A stretch of DNA of 64,000 bases, from assembly GCA_030710605.1 (NCBI GenBank), contig CP092880.1, positions 9,662,072 to 9,726,071 of the forward strand, written 5' to 3'. The stretch's first letter is position 1. Each line of letters starts with the position of its first letter. The notes beneath the pieces were generated by a model. That model made no database searches, was not told where the DNA came from, and saw only the letters and a program-made list of their open reading frames with translations. The position numbers were made by a program, and so were the translations under genes. This document shows, one piece after another, positions 43,106 to 55,239 of the stretch. Source of the DNA: Cordylochernes scorpioides. Lineage: Eukaryota > Arthropoda > Arachnida > Pseudoscorpiones > Chernetidae.

Positions 43106-43310
43106 AACACAAGGTAATAAAATCAAATCCAAATAGTGTGTGACGTTTCAGCGTTGTTACCATCTTCAGACAAAAGTGCTGAAATGACTTGTCCAATGAT
43201 GGTAACAATGCTCTTACCGGAATGTCACATACTATTTATTTATTTATTTGAATTGGGTCTTATTACCTTGTGTTTATAATCTATAATCCAAATTTTTCCT
43301 TATTATTCCA
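43106..43310. mobile_element. MITE family D, copy near 43.2 kb
   Basis: Long form with CCATCTTCAGACAAAAG and CCAATGATGGTAACAATGC. Confidence 0.7.
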
Positions 43311-43584
43311 ATTACATTAACCTTTCTAAAGTAACTCAAATATATAAGAACGAGCCATCCCCAAACACTTCAAGGATAAGACCTACCAAGACAAAATATA
43401 GATCCCAGCCAACAGGTCAGCTCTCCAGGATTCCAAACAAAGGACAACCTACCTTTGAAATAAAGAACTACATTTTATAGTTTACAAGTCTAGGAGTTGG
43501 TTTAGGACCGTCTAAAAAGGGATAAAAAGATAAATTACTTAGAGATCTAAAAAAATCAAAACTAGAATGAAAAGGTTTATGTAT

Positions 43585-43735
43585 GTAAACACAAGGTAAT
43601 AAGAACAAATCCAAATAAATAAATATTGTGTGATGTTTTGGGAAGAGCATTGTTTTTACTGAAATGTCACACACTATTTATTTATTTAGATTTGCTCTTT
43701 CTACCTAGTGTTCATAAACTAAATTGTGTGCCTTT
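43585..43735. mobile_element. MITE family D, copy near 43.65 kb
   Basis: Both halves, with a decayed centre. Confidence 0.65.
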
Positions 43736-44004
43736 CGTTTATGCATTTACTTACTTAAAAGTTTATTCATCAGTAAAAGTTTGAAAAATGGTGAACTCTC
43801 CATTAGGATGGAACTTCCATCAAGAGCCAAGGTTAATGGTGTCACTGATATTATCTTAGGTTATACAATAAAGAAACATTAGAATGGCTGCTAAAACTAA
43901 GTCTTTTTCTTAGCTCAAGCTAAAACTAACTGTCATATGCAATCCAACTTCTTTAATTCAACACACAGAGGGATAAGAATTTTCAGTAGAACTAAAGTCA
44001 GTAT

Positions 44005-44690
44005 TCACAAGGTAGAGAGCAAGACCAAATTCAAATGTGTTTTTTATTTGGATTTGGTCTTATTACGATAAGTCACAATTTGGATTATTCTATATACAGT
44101 TACGAGCGTCATGCGTCATCTCTGTCACCGTTTGCTTTTTTTTTGGAATGGCGCTCTCCTATTGGTTGGCTACGATCACGTGGCTACGATGGCGCCGCCA
44201 CTACGCGAGACACTTTGTTTTTGACTTTGCCCCCCCCACTCGCTTTTTGGTTTTTGTAACTATTGTGTTGGAGCGGGTCGCTCCTTAAATAAATGCATAT
44301 ATTAGTTAATAACTAAATGGAATCCTCTCTTTCTTTTTCCCAGTAAGAGACGCCTACGGAAGCCAACAGTACATAGACAGATAAAGCACATAGGCTATAG
44401 TTATTAACTAACATATGCATTTATTTAAGGCGCCAAATTATAATTGTAACAAATAGTATTTGAATCAAAACATTCAATTGGGTAAAACACGGGCGTTGCC
44501 CGGGTCATTCGGCCAGTAGATTATAAACACAAGGTAATAAGACCAAAAGTAAATAGTGTGTGACGTTTCGGTAACAACGCTGTTACCAAAACGTCACACT
44601 ATTTACTTATTTGGATTTGGTCTTATTACCTTGTGTTTGGTCTTATTACCTTGTGTTTCTAATCTTTAAAATGAAAATTGTAACTTATCA
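44005..44690. mobile_element. MITE family D copies carrying Helitron H4
   Basis: The D sequence is cut at GGATTA|TAGATTATAAACAC by H4, the same site and orientation as H3. A 21-bp duplication (TTGGTCTTATTACCTTGTGT) lies at 44617-44660. Confidence 0.75.
44088..44516 (+). mobile_element. Non-autonomous Helitron H4
   Basis: TTCTATATACAGTTACGAGC to hairpin CGGGCGTTGCCCG and CATTCGGCCAG (CTAG mutated to CCAG). Confidence 0.83.
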
Positions 44691-45189
44691 ATAAAGTCTG
44701 TAAAATTAGTCAGTTATATATTAAAGAGGTTATATTGTATTTTAATGGGAGAGGTAACCTTTTTCTTTGTATAGATCAATATCCTCTCGTCAAAATTTTG
44801 TTCATTTAGGTTTGTTATAAAAGGAAGGTTATCCCTGGCTTATTTTAGAAAGGTTTTACCATATTTTTATCTTCTTATTGTGAATATGAAAGAAAACCCA
44901 GATGGAAGTGAACAATTGACATGTAATAATAGAGCTGGGATGGACAAAAGTTGAGAAGTTAGTTCTGAGAAAAATTTAATCTAGTTTACATCCTGGGTTT
45001 TCCCACAAGTGCCTAGCTTTCTCAAACCGTTGCAATTTCCTGGTGGACATGATGTGAACTGATATCTCTCTCTTTGCTGTAAGGTAAGTGTCTATAGAAA
45101 ATAATTTTAGATTCCGTATAAACTTGTTAATTGGACTCTTGCAATAATTCGATCCTGTTTTCACAACCCAACCTCCAGCCTATTAAAAA

Positions 45190-45678
45190 ATTAACACAAA
45201 GCAATAACGCGCCATCTATACATATAAAATAAAAGAATTTAAAAGCGCGAATGTTTCTTTTATACATAAAACAAACTTCTACTGTCCTTACTGCGATGAA
45301 AAAATATATTGGGAGGGCTTGGCTCATCAGTGGTGAACCCTCACAGCGGTTTCGCCAATTTAATCCACCAGACCGCTTCTCAGAGCTCTAATACTGTATT
45401 GGATCATTCTACTTTTATATGCTACACTGAAGGATGGAATCTTAGAAATAGTTTTCAAGTAAACTTTCAAGTATATTTGCTTCGAGCAATGCTCTTCAGC
45501 AAACTATAAAGACAAGGCCAGTTTGGAATAAATTAACACAAAGCAATAACGCGCCATCTATACATATAAAATAAAAGAATTTAAAAGCGCGAATGTTTCT
45601 TTTATACATAAAACGAACTTCTACTGTCCTTACTGCGATGAAAAAATATATTGGGAGGGCTTGGCTCATCAGTGGTCA
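45190..45678 (-). mobile_element. Family F, direct tandem: one 342-bp unit plus a second partial unit
   Basis: ATTAACACAAAGCAATAACG starts at 45190 and again at 45532; the second unit repeats the first 145 bases almost exactly. Contains the CTGATGAG/GGCGAAAC block on the minus strand. Confidence 0.8.
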
Positions 45679-45846
45679 TCCATTAAAAAATGGATGTTAA
45701 TCCGACCAATAATTAAATCAAATTTCAACAACATAATTCTGGGGTAAATACAATTTTATTGCTAAAAATACAATACTTTGACATGTGGGGCACAGCGGCC
45801 AGAGTATCTGTACTGTGCTTAAATGTGTTACAATGCGTGTTGCAAA

Positions 45847-46156
45847 CTCCTCCCTTGCCGGTCCCAAGCCCGGATGAAAAAGGAGGAGGGGGAGCAGTAA
45901 CAAGCTCACTAAAAAACCTGGGCTCAGCTGACCCGGCTGATATTACCATGTAAGGACTCCTAATCCAGGTTTACAGGATGAGCAGCGTTTGTACTCCATG
46001 TTAGGAGCCGCTGCACATGGCGTCTGTTCCTCATGTCAGAGGCGGCCATTTATTTTGGAGCCAAGTCGGCCTGCCACTGAGTAGTGCTCCCATTCTTAAT
46101 GACAAAGGCAGATGCATTCTACTTCACCCAATGTGGAGATAAGTAAGAAGAAGAAG
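45847..46156 (+). mobile_element. Retroposon B, copy B5, 17-bp target duplication
   Basis: ACAATGCGTGTTGCAAA at 45830-45846 and 46157-46173. Ends in AAGAAGAAGAAG. This is the clearest proof that B is a retroposon. Confidence 0.92.
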
Positions 46157-46410
46157 ACAATGCGTGTTGCAAATACCACCGGCACCAACATTCACATACG
46201 AATTTTGTTTCCTCTTGGATGATTTTTGGCCCTGCTAAAGCAGCTGCTGGTTCCCGGCATAAACAACAAGTTGTCTTAGAGAGTATTGTTCAAAATATGT
46301 GAAGTTTTTTAATCTTTTTATTTGAAAACTAATTGAAAGAAAGCGGGGTTAATCACATACTTTATAACAACAAAGATTTTCTAATAAACCAATAAGGAGT
46401 AATGATAAGG

Positions 46411-46560
46411 CACAATTTTTGGATTATAGATTATAAACACAAGTAATAAGACCAAATCCAAATAAATAAATAGTGTGTGAGGTTTTGGCAACAACACTGT
46501 TACTGAAACGTCACACACTATTTATTTATTTGGATTTGGTCTTATTACCTTGTATCAATA
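46411..46560. mobile_element. MITE family D, copy near 46.5 kb
   Basis: Starts GATAAGGCACAATTTTTGG; nearly complete hairpin. Confidence 0.75.
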
Positions 46561-47146
46561 AGGAGTAATGTTCTTTGCCTCTTAAAAGGTTGGTTAAAAT
46601 CGATTTTTTTTTTGTAATTTTACTACCAATTTAAGGATCTTTTTTTTTTCCAGTGACTTATTCGGACACTACATGATAAATTGACCACATTAATCCAAAT
46701 TAAAATTTTCTTGAGTGAATAATTCTTTCATAGATCAATTTCTTTCCCCATTAAATCTTATGTTTCCATTTTTTATGTTTCATCATTTTCTTCTTCTTTA
46801 TCTCCACTCCAGAGTAGAGCTCATCATTTTCTAAACTATTCAAGAAAAGAGTCAAATTAATTTGGCAAAATAATGAGCTTTTTGAAAGTAGTGTAAACAT
46901 TTGTACGTCAGCCTCAGATTTCAGATAAATTGTCTTTTTATTTCTGTAATATAATCCATTTTTTAAAAAATCTTGAATGAATTAGCTCTTCTTCTTGGTC
47001 AAATTTTGAAAAGGGGTTTTAACATTATCCCATTCTTTTGCAATCTGTCGATCATCAACACCAAATGTCATCATTTATTGAAACATTTTGTTTAAAATAA
47101 ATAAGTTCAACCCTTTAATTACAATTAAATTTAATACATTTTCAAA
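46561..47146. other. Unassigned AT-rich sequence
   Basis: A stray fragment of the B tail (TTCTTCTTTATCTCCACTCC) at about 46789. Nothing else. Confidence 0.4.
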
Positions 47147-47173
47147 GGGGGTCGGTAGAAGGATGGTCTAAAC

Positions 47174-47684
47174 CAAGCATGTCAAACTCTCGGCCCGCGG
47201 GCCTCATGCGGCCCACAACGAATAAATTTGCGGCCCACCAGACAATATATTTTAATAAAATTTTTTTTATAAATTAAAAAAAAATTAATACAAATTTGTA
47301 GCCTAATTTTTAAAAATTGTAATTATACATAATTTATTTATTAATAACGAACCACTGGTCGCCATACATAAGTCGTAAGTTTTGATAATATTATACCTAC
47401 ATACATAACGTATGTACATCACCATAAGTATTGTGTGCCTTAAAGTTTAAAGAAAATATTCTTTCGGAGTACTAGAAAAAAAAAAGATGGTAGTAGAAAA
47501 GAGATGCCAAATATCAGGGAGAAAATATTAACTTTACTATCTTTTTTCTTATTAGTATTTTTTAAAATAAACCTACATAAATGTTACTATAAAAATTTAA
47601 TTACTTGTTTTCTTTTTTTGCGGCCCACATAATCTTATTACTTTTTTATTTAGCCCGTGTTAGGATTTGAGTTTGACATGCTTG
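47174..47684. mobile_element. hAT-type element 1 (511 bp, non-autonomous)
   Basis: Terminal inverted repeats CAAGCATGTCAAACTC and complement; 8-bp target repeat GTCTAAAC on both sides (47166-47173, 47685-47692). GCGGCCCAC occurs subterminally at both ends. AT-rich interior, no transposase. Confidence 0.9.
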
Positions 47685-47692
47685 GTCTAAAC

Positions 47693-48002
47693 CAGGGGTG
47701 GCGAACCTTTTTATATTAGAAGGCCAATTTTCATTTTACCATTTTTGAGAAGGCCGCATCCATAGTTATGTACTTCATTTTTAGCACGACACTTGAATTA
47801 CTCTTAGAAATTTACATACTTACATTTACTATATTATATATATTATATAATATATGACATTCGTATTAGATATTTTCAATAAAATAATGAAAGTAATTGA
47901 AAACTGCGAAAAAAAAATTATAGTTTTGAATTTAAGAAAAGGCCACAACTTGGGCAAGAAAAGGCCACATGCGGCCTTAAGGCCGCACGTTCGCCACCCC
48001 TG
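47693..48002. mobile_element. hAT-type element 2 (310 bp, non-autonomous)
   Basis: Terminal inverted repeats CAGGGGTGGCGAAC and complement, a classic hAT end; GTCTAAAC flanks it (47685-47692, 48003-48010). Subterminal AAGGCC motifs in both orientations. Confidence 0.92.
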
Positions 48003-48408
48003 GTCTAAACAGTTGGTTTTCGACCGCTACAACCTAGGTTCGATTCCCGCATTGGGCACTTTTTTCTGATTTAAAAAAAAAAATGCTCCAATGGCCTCCG
48101 ATTCTTGCAAAAGTCCAACCCCACCAGCAAGTGCAAGTAACCAAACGGGGCTCTGGCACATTTGTAAGTGCAAAGTCAAACTGCTTTTCACATGTGTAGA
48201 CAAAAAACATTTTTTAAAAGTAAAATATAAATTTTAAAGTAAATAACCTTTTATTTTAGGGAATTAATTAGAAAAAAATAGCAAGATGTTTTGAAATGCC
48301 ACAAAGTGGGTATAGTTCTTTATTTAAAAAGTGCTCATTAATTGTGTCACAAAATATTTAACAACAAAATTTTTTTCATTTAATATTTTCAACCTTTAAG
48401 ATTTTTCA

Positions 48409-48666
48409 TTGGACACTTTTTTCTTTAAAAAAAAAAAAATAAAAAAAAAAAATGCTCCAATGGCCCCCGATTCTTGCAAAAGTCCAACCCCACCATCGAG
48501 TGCAAGTAACCAAACCGGGCTCTGGCATTTGTAAGTGCAAAGTCGAACTGCTTTTCACATGTGTAGACATGTGGTGCGCTTACAGTAAAAAAGCAGTCGC
48601 TAACTACCCACCATGATTATCATGGCCTGTACCACGTGTACTAGGGATAAGCAAAAAAAAAAAAAA
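48409..48666 (+). mobile_element. SINE family S, 5'-truncated copy S9, 11-bp target duplication
   Basis: Lacks the tRNA head; starts at TTGGACAC. AAGATTTTTCA flanks it (48398-48408, 48667-48677). Long A runs inside and at the tail. Confidence 0.85.
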
Positions 48667-48677
48667 AAGATTTTTCA

Positions 48678-49380
48678 ACCTTAATTATCAAATTTTATTT
48701 TTTAACAAGATCTCATGAGAGACCAAGAATCTATGTTTAGTGGTCACTGGCCGTTCACAAAGTTCATGGGAGACTTGTTATATAGTAGGCTTACAATGGA
48801 ACCATTGTAGGAACCACAATAGTGGTCCCTTATTGGAGATTATTGTAGTTGAGGTTTTTAATAGAGCAAAAAAAAAAAAAGTAAAATCTGAAAGCTCCTT
48901 ATTTTATAAAATACATTTTGTAACTAAATAGAGATTAATGTTTCTTTTAACATAATTATAAATCATAAATACACTCTAAACTAGAATCTAATATATAAAA
49001 GGCTGTTTAAAAGCTTAGATACTCCTGGAGGTTGTACTTGATTCTATAAAAATGGTAGCTGATGATTCCTTCATTTAACTCTTCCAATCAAATTGTTCTG
49101 TCACCAACAGAGTGTTGTGACTTCTGTGAAGCCATAAAACTCAAATGACACTACTGGATGATTCGAGAGAAATGATGTGCCACCATTAGAATAAAGCATT
49201 GACAGCCAAGGTGTCTGTTCTCTCTGTTAGAAGCAACACTATGGAATCTACAGTTGACTCAAATTTGAGGACCCCATCACTTTCATGAAGTTGTTGCCCC
49301 CATAAAATTGCCTAATAAATGAAATAATGTTTAACATCTTTAAAATGCAATAAATATTCAATTTTTTCCTCTATCCATTT
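48678..49380. other. Unassigned
   Basis: Mixed AT-rich sequence; a less AT-rich stretch at 49030-49330 has no long open frame. Confidence 0.4.
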
Positions 49381-49535
49381 ATGATAAAGCACAATTTGGA
49401 TTAGAGATTATAATACAAGAAAATAAGACCTAATCCAAATAATTTAATAGTGTGTGACGTTTCGGCAACAGCATTGTCACCATCATCAGACAAAAGAATA
49501 AACGAGAAAAAATATCACAGCAAGTTCTTAAATTT
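49381..49535. mobile_element. MITE family D, left half near 49.45 kb
   Basis: From GATAAAGCACAATTTGGATT through CACCATCATCAGACAAAAGA and GAGAAAAAATATCACAGCA. Confidence 0.7.
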
Positions 49536-49857
49536 CCTCTTTCTTCCATTCTATTAATTGAAGCACATGCCATTTGTATTTTCTTCTACTCTATCCATAT
49601 AGTCCAATTTAAGCAGAGTTCAGCAATCATGGTATATTGAATTCCTGTGTAAATCTCCAAATGTTCCAATAAATAAAGGTGGTCAATAAATCCCCCGTAC
49701 ATGGTTCCCTTTAAATTCAAAACCCTTTAATTCTGGGCTTGTTAAATTGGGGGAGTTGGCTGTGAATTGTTTCCTAGACATTAAGTTTCAAAGGATCATC
49801 ACATTTATAGAAGTGCAGTTAGAGAAGGAAGGCTTCAAGCTGTCAATTTCAAACAAC

Positions 49858-50090
49858 CCAGGATCAGATTCTGCATTGGGCACTTCTTTCTAAAAAAAAA
49901 AATTGCTTCAATGGCCATTGATTCTCACAACCCTACCACAAGTGCAAGTAACCAAACAGGACTCTGAGTATACTTTGTAAGGCCAAAAATCAAGCTGCTC
50001 TTTACATGTGGAGCACATACAGTAAAAAGCAGTGGCTAACCACCCACCATGATTATCATGGCCTGTGCTATGTGTATTTGGAATAAATGT
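49858..50090 (+). mobile_element. SINE family S, old copy S10
   Basis: Diverged; head truncated, body recognisable by AATGGCC, AAGTGCAAGTAACCAAAC and GATTATCATGGCCTGTGC. Confidence 0.65.
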
Positions 50091-50582
50091 AAGGAAAAAA
50101 TAGACTGAATTAACCAGAGAAGTAATTCTACTAAAGATCTCGTAGTGATGTCTAGGAGATGACTAAGGATCTTCAAATTTCCCCCAATCCTCTTTTAAGT
50201 ACAAGTTTCCTATTACTCTAGGTGTTGCCAGGATCTCAGCTTCCCACTAGGGTAGCACACCAAAATCTATTCAAGAAATGAAAATCTAGCTATATAATTG
50301 TGTGTTCAAATCTGAATTCTCAACCCCACAGCTTTGTTATTGTTACTTCCTCTGAACTTTATACCAAAGTGCATGGAACCATTGTAGTTTAATGATCCTA
50401 GGTTTACCAAAGAATTTGCTAAATGCTACATCTAATACAAGATATGTTCTGGGAGCATGTATTTAGTTGCTTCATGGTGAGGCAAGGTGGATGTTGTTTA
50501 TCTCTGAGTGAACCTCAGAGATCCTAGTTTTACCCGAGGCACCTTGCTAACTAACACTTGACTAACCTGTAACAGCAGCACC

Positions 50583-50919
50583 ATGTCAGCACCACCTGCT
50601 GAAGAAGTGAAGGACGGACATCATTCTCATCCACCTGCTGGAGGCTATCCAGTGTTTCCACCGGGGGTCGCCCCCTATCCTCCTGCCCCCAATGCTGGAG
50701 CTCCACCCTATCCTGCCCCAGGGGTAGGAGCCCCACCCTATCCAGCTCCTCCTGCCCCTGGGATTGTAGCCCAGCCCTACCCCCCTCCTGGAGCTACACC
50801 CTACCCCCACCCAGGTATGGGGGGAGCCCCCTATCCAGGAGCAGCTGGCTATCCTCCGCCTGAACATGGCTACCCCCCTTCTGGCTATGGCTATCCTCCT
50901 ACTTCTGGCTATCCTCCTG
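50583..50919 (+). CDS. PLSCR: Phospholipid scramblase, first coding exon (Pro/Tyr/Gly-rich N-terminus)
   Basis: 112 codons plus one base: MSAPPAEEVKDGHHSHPPAG followed by repeated YP, APPYP and GYPP units. Such cytosolic proline-rich tails precede the scramblase domain in many PLSCR proteins and carry PxxP/PPxY-like docking sites. Alone this exon could belong to an annexin A7/A11-type protein; the downstream exons settle it. ATG at 50583 in a CAGCACCATGT context, preceded by a possible acceptor (TAACAG at 50570s). Donor CTG|GTACCT at 50920, phase 1. Translation beyond 50919 is intronic. Confidence 0.82.
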
Positions 50920-51224
50920 GTACCTCCCCCTACTTACCTTACCGAATCTCTCTCTCTAGCTGCTGCATGGTCTTTCTTTCTTTGTTCCCAAGCTGCTTTC
51001 TCTCTCATGGCTGCTGGTACTAGCCTCTTGGCATCATGTGGGACTAATCACTTTAAGTATAGTTAAGAGATCAATTACAAATATATATATATCTATAGTG
51101 TAGAAACTATATAACAAAATTATAACAGTGATTCTACTTTTAAAACTTAAGGAGCAAACTGATAATAATGATAACTTATATCAATTAGATTTGATTAGAT
51201 TAGCAAGCTAAATCTAAATTAATT

Positions 51225-52552
51225 ATAATAATAAATAGTTATTTAATTTTATAGTCCAGTTTTGTATTAAGATTATCTTCACTATTATGATCATTTAAAT
51301 TCAAATTATAAAATTTGTAAAATGTTATTAATTTGTAGATAGAGAGAGAGAAAAAAAAATCCTTTACTTCTAATACATCATCAAGTTAATTATATATTTA
51401 TAATTAATAACAATAAAAATTAACAACGTAACGTCTTTTGCATCGGCTTTTACACGTCATTTAGACATACTCTAATCCTATATATAGAATAATCGAAGTG
51501 AGAATATATATAATAGTTAGAAAAAAGAGAGAAAGAGACAGAACCATGCACTTTTAATCAAACTAATAATAAGGAAAAAAAAAAAGGTTTGTAAAGAAGG
51601 TAGATAAGATTGTTAGTATATATATATATATTTTTATAATTTTATATTTTATCCTTTTTTTTTTTTAAAGATTTTTTAAGGTTTTTTTTATTTTATAATA
51701 TGATTATAAATAGTTGTATTTAGTAATATATCTATAGTATGAATTAACATTTGTTATAAGTTTGGATATTATGTTTTGAAACCCTAATGGTAGACCAGAC
51801 ATACACAAAAAACTTTAAATTGAAATAAATTGGAAAAAGAGATCTGCTGGACCGGGGATCTTCAGATAAAAGCCCAGCGACATTTCACCCCTTCTGTGTG
51901 TCGCTGGGCTTTTATCTGAAGATCCCCGGTCCAGCAAATCTCTTTTTCCAATTTATTTCAATTTAAAGTTTTTTGTGTATGTCTGGTCTACCATTAGGGT
52001 TTCAAAACATAATATCCAAACTTATAACAAATGTTAATTCATACTATAGATATATTACTAAATACAACTATTTATAATCATATTATAAAATAAAAAAACC
52101 TTAAAAAATCTTAAAAAAAAAAAGGATAAAATATAAAATTATAAAAATATATATATATATACTAACAATCTTATCTACCTTCTTTACAAACCTTTTTTTT
52201 TTTCCTTATTATTAGTTTGATTAAAAGTGCATGGTTCTGTCTTTCTCTCTTTTTTCTAACTATTATATATATTCTCACTTCGATTATTCTATATATAGGA
52301 TTAGAGTATGTCTAAATGACGTGTAAAAGCCGATGCAAAAGACGTTACGTTGTTAATTTTTATTGTTATTAATTATAAATATATAATTAACTTGATGATG
52401 TATTAGAAGTAAAGGATTTTTTTTTTCTCTCTCTCTATCTACAAATTAATAACATTTTACAAATTTTATAATTTGAATTTAAATGATCATAATAGTGAAG
52501 ATAATCTTAATACAAAACTGGACTATAAAATTAAATAACTATTTATTATTAT
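51225..52552. repeat. 1.3-kb near-perfect palindrome (fold-back element K)
   Basis: Arms of about 655-665 bp (51225-51890 and 51900-52552) mirror each other almost base for base; only about ten bases separate them (TTTCACCCCTTC region). Inner arm: GCTGGACCGGGGATCTTCAG and AAAGCCCAGCGACA. No coding capacity. A diverged relative lies near 30.3-30.75 kb. Confidence 0.88.
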
Positions 52553-52571
52553 ATATATATATATATATATA

Positions 52572-52749
52572 CAGTAGAACTACCTCCCTGTAAAGGACAC
52601 CTAATTGCAGAGCCAAAGTCTTCTTTAGGGAGAGGTGTCCTCTTACCGAAGAGTGGCTAAATAGTAAAAATGGTAATTTTTCAAATGAAAATTGTCCTTT
52701 GTAGAAAGGTGTCCTCTATTGCAAGTGTCCTTTCAAAGAGGTTCTACTG
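52572..52749 (+). mobile_element. MITE family A, copy A15
   Basis: CAGTAGAACTACCTCCCTG to GAGGTTCTACTG, in a TATATATA repeat. Confidence 0.78.
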
Positions 52750-53734
52750 TATATATATATATGTAATAAATGAAGGATTATTGCAGGTAGTTTGAGTGTG
52801 GAAAGTCCTTTATAAAAAGCCTTGAATAGGTTCATATCCCTCCTGACAACTGTTTTGCCCATGAAACTTGACTAATAAGTAGAGGTTTTGAAGACCATGG
52901 ATAGGACCAAAGCAATCAGAACTAACACATTCACTGCATCAAAGAAACTTCTTGCATGCATTCTCGTTTTTTCCATACTAATCACACTTTGCCTGTGTGG
53001 AAATTATAAATTTGATTAACCCAGTTGCCATCTGGCACATTACATACATTGAATTTATACCAAGGCGCCTCTCTCTTCCACATCAACAAACATTTTTGTC
53101 CTCCTAATGCTGTGTAGATCTTATATGCTCAAGACTGCATTTAAATATATACATTTATGTTATATCATATTTTTGAAATAGAAATTATTTGCTGATTTTG
53201 AATACATGTGTTTTTTTAAATGGTGTGCAGTCATAAACCTTTTTCAGCTATTGATATACAGTCTACTCTCGTTATAACGCCACCATCCGGATTTTGCAAA
53301 AAGGCGACGTAAGGTGAGGGTGGCGTTCTATCGAACACGTTTAAAATGTGAAATTTAAAGATTCTCAATAAATTATTTATAACAATTAATAATAACAATT
53401 TATATTTAAGTCTCAATATATAGAATGCAAAACCGGCATTAATTGATTAATATGATAAATAGAAAGCATTAATTTATAATTTATTCATAAAAAAATAATT
53501 ACATTTTCTTGAAGAAGTCTGTGTTCACAACTTGTGTTTTCTCTCCCTCACTTATGCCATAGACACGGTGTAACAAATCCGCAGATAGATTGACGTCGTC
53601 AGATGTTGCTCTCTTGGAGTGCTCAAGAAACAACAATAGTGATACTGATACTAAACTCTTGTGGAATGGGTATTTAGATTAACTATGGACATAAGCTTTG
53701 AGGTCAGTAGAATTTTACATACAATTATAAATAT

Positions 53735-54345
53735 ATACTATTTCCATCGCAGTAAGGGCAGTAAAAATTGTTTAACTTTCAAAAGAATCATACGCTTCTA
53801 TAATAGTTTCCAATTTTCATAACAGATGGCGCGCAAATGCTTTTTATGTAATAAGGTGCTTTCATTGGATAGCTCAGAATCTTGAATTCCGAGTTAAATG
53901 TTTTGCTCTCGTTTTTCACCAGTTTTTAGAATTATTTTATCCGATCGTTAATATGACCTTATCATAGACTTCTAAATATTTATTTTCATATTTTCCATCT
54001 GATTTTGTTTTCAAATGAATCATAAATTGCATAAAACAGATGGCGAGTTAATTCATAATGTTCATATTAAGTCTAAATGAACTTTACTTGTTGTTTGCGG
54101 AAGAGCAGCGCTCGAAGCATGTTTAGGAATTTATAAATATTTGTATTTCTACTGTACTTAAGCTTATGTTCATAGTTGTTTAAAATCCCTTTTCCAATAG
54201 TTTATCTTTAGTATTACTATAAAATAAAAACAGGAAAATACAAAAATTAAGCGGGATGGTAGATTAAACTGACAAAACCGCCAAGTAGATATACAAATGA
54301 TGAACCAGGCCCTCCCATCATTTTTATCATTGCGGTAAATATACT
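53735..54345 (+). mobile_element. Family F copy nested in the Tigger element
   Basis: CATCGCAGTAAGGGCAGTAA, two CAGATGGCG units about 230 bases apart, GAGCAGCGCTCGAAGCA and CAGGCCCTCCCATCA. Confidence 0.6.
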
Positions 54346-54479
54346 AGAAATTTAGTTGTTTTTAAAATGATCAAAGGCATCATAAATAGTTGAAATTTCC
54401 TACAAATGAATATATTGTATTATTTTAGGTCCATACGATTTGTTAATTTGTTCCTTGATATGATTTGAGAAGTTTATGG

Positions 54480-55090
54480 ATGGAAACATTTCTAGGCGAA
54501 GCTGACCTAAAATATATAAAGGCCCCTCCTCTCTCCCCGTCAACATAGATACAATAACTTTGCTATATATCTATCAACCATTTTCTTCAATCTAGCAGAC
54601 TGGTGGAGGTCAATGCCACAATAACATCTTTGTAAAATTCAGAATGTCACCAGGAGACCATGGTTTGGTTTATGGCTCTCGGCAGTCTAGGGAGAGCTTT
54701 GATTTCATGTTATCCGCAAGGGATGCGTAGAATTTACCCAAAGAGTTATTCAGCGCACTCAAAGTGGTTAGTTTAATTCTATGGGGGAGATATATATGTA
54801 AATTTGTCACTTAACCGAGAGAGAGAGTCTGCAAGGTTGATGAGGCATTCAATCAATAGAGGCATAGTTCTGGCGTCTTTTTTGATGCAAAATGCGACGT
54901 TTATTTTTTGCTAATTCTAGTATATGATTGAGGGTCACCCAGAGTTCGAAAATGGCACTGAATTTAATGAAACCTCTCAATGTCATATAATCAAGGAAGG
55001 GCATGGTACATCAGTGGGGAATCCTCCCATCGGTTTAGCCAGTTCAAGCTCCAGACCGTTCAACTATTGTTATAGATGGATTCTATCATA
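54480..55090. mobile_element. Degraded M and F pieces nested in the Tigger element
   Basis: Minus-strand CCCTAGACTGCCGAGAGCC and AAACCATGGTCTCCTGG (about 54645-54700) are a mutated copy of M's hammerhead. F sequence follows at 54990-55080 (minus, CCACTGATGTACC). Confidence 0.55.
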
Positions 55091-55239
55091 GTTTGATTTT
55101 GTTGAAGAATACTGGATATATTTTGGGGCTAAGCTGATAACGTTTTTTCTTTTCTTTTTAAAGTTATAATTGTTTCTGTAACTCTATTTATGTGCTTACT
55201 TGGTGTTTATTGATTTTTTTTTCAGCAAGGATGGTTTAT

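Larger units (their letters stand above)
47147..48213 (+). mobile_element. SINE family S, copy S8, host of two hAT insertions
   Basis: Head 47147-47173, continuing at 48003 with TTGGTTTTCGACC and B box GGTTCGATTCC; 3' end truncated after CACATGTGTAGAC. Confidence 0.85.
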
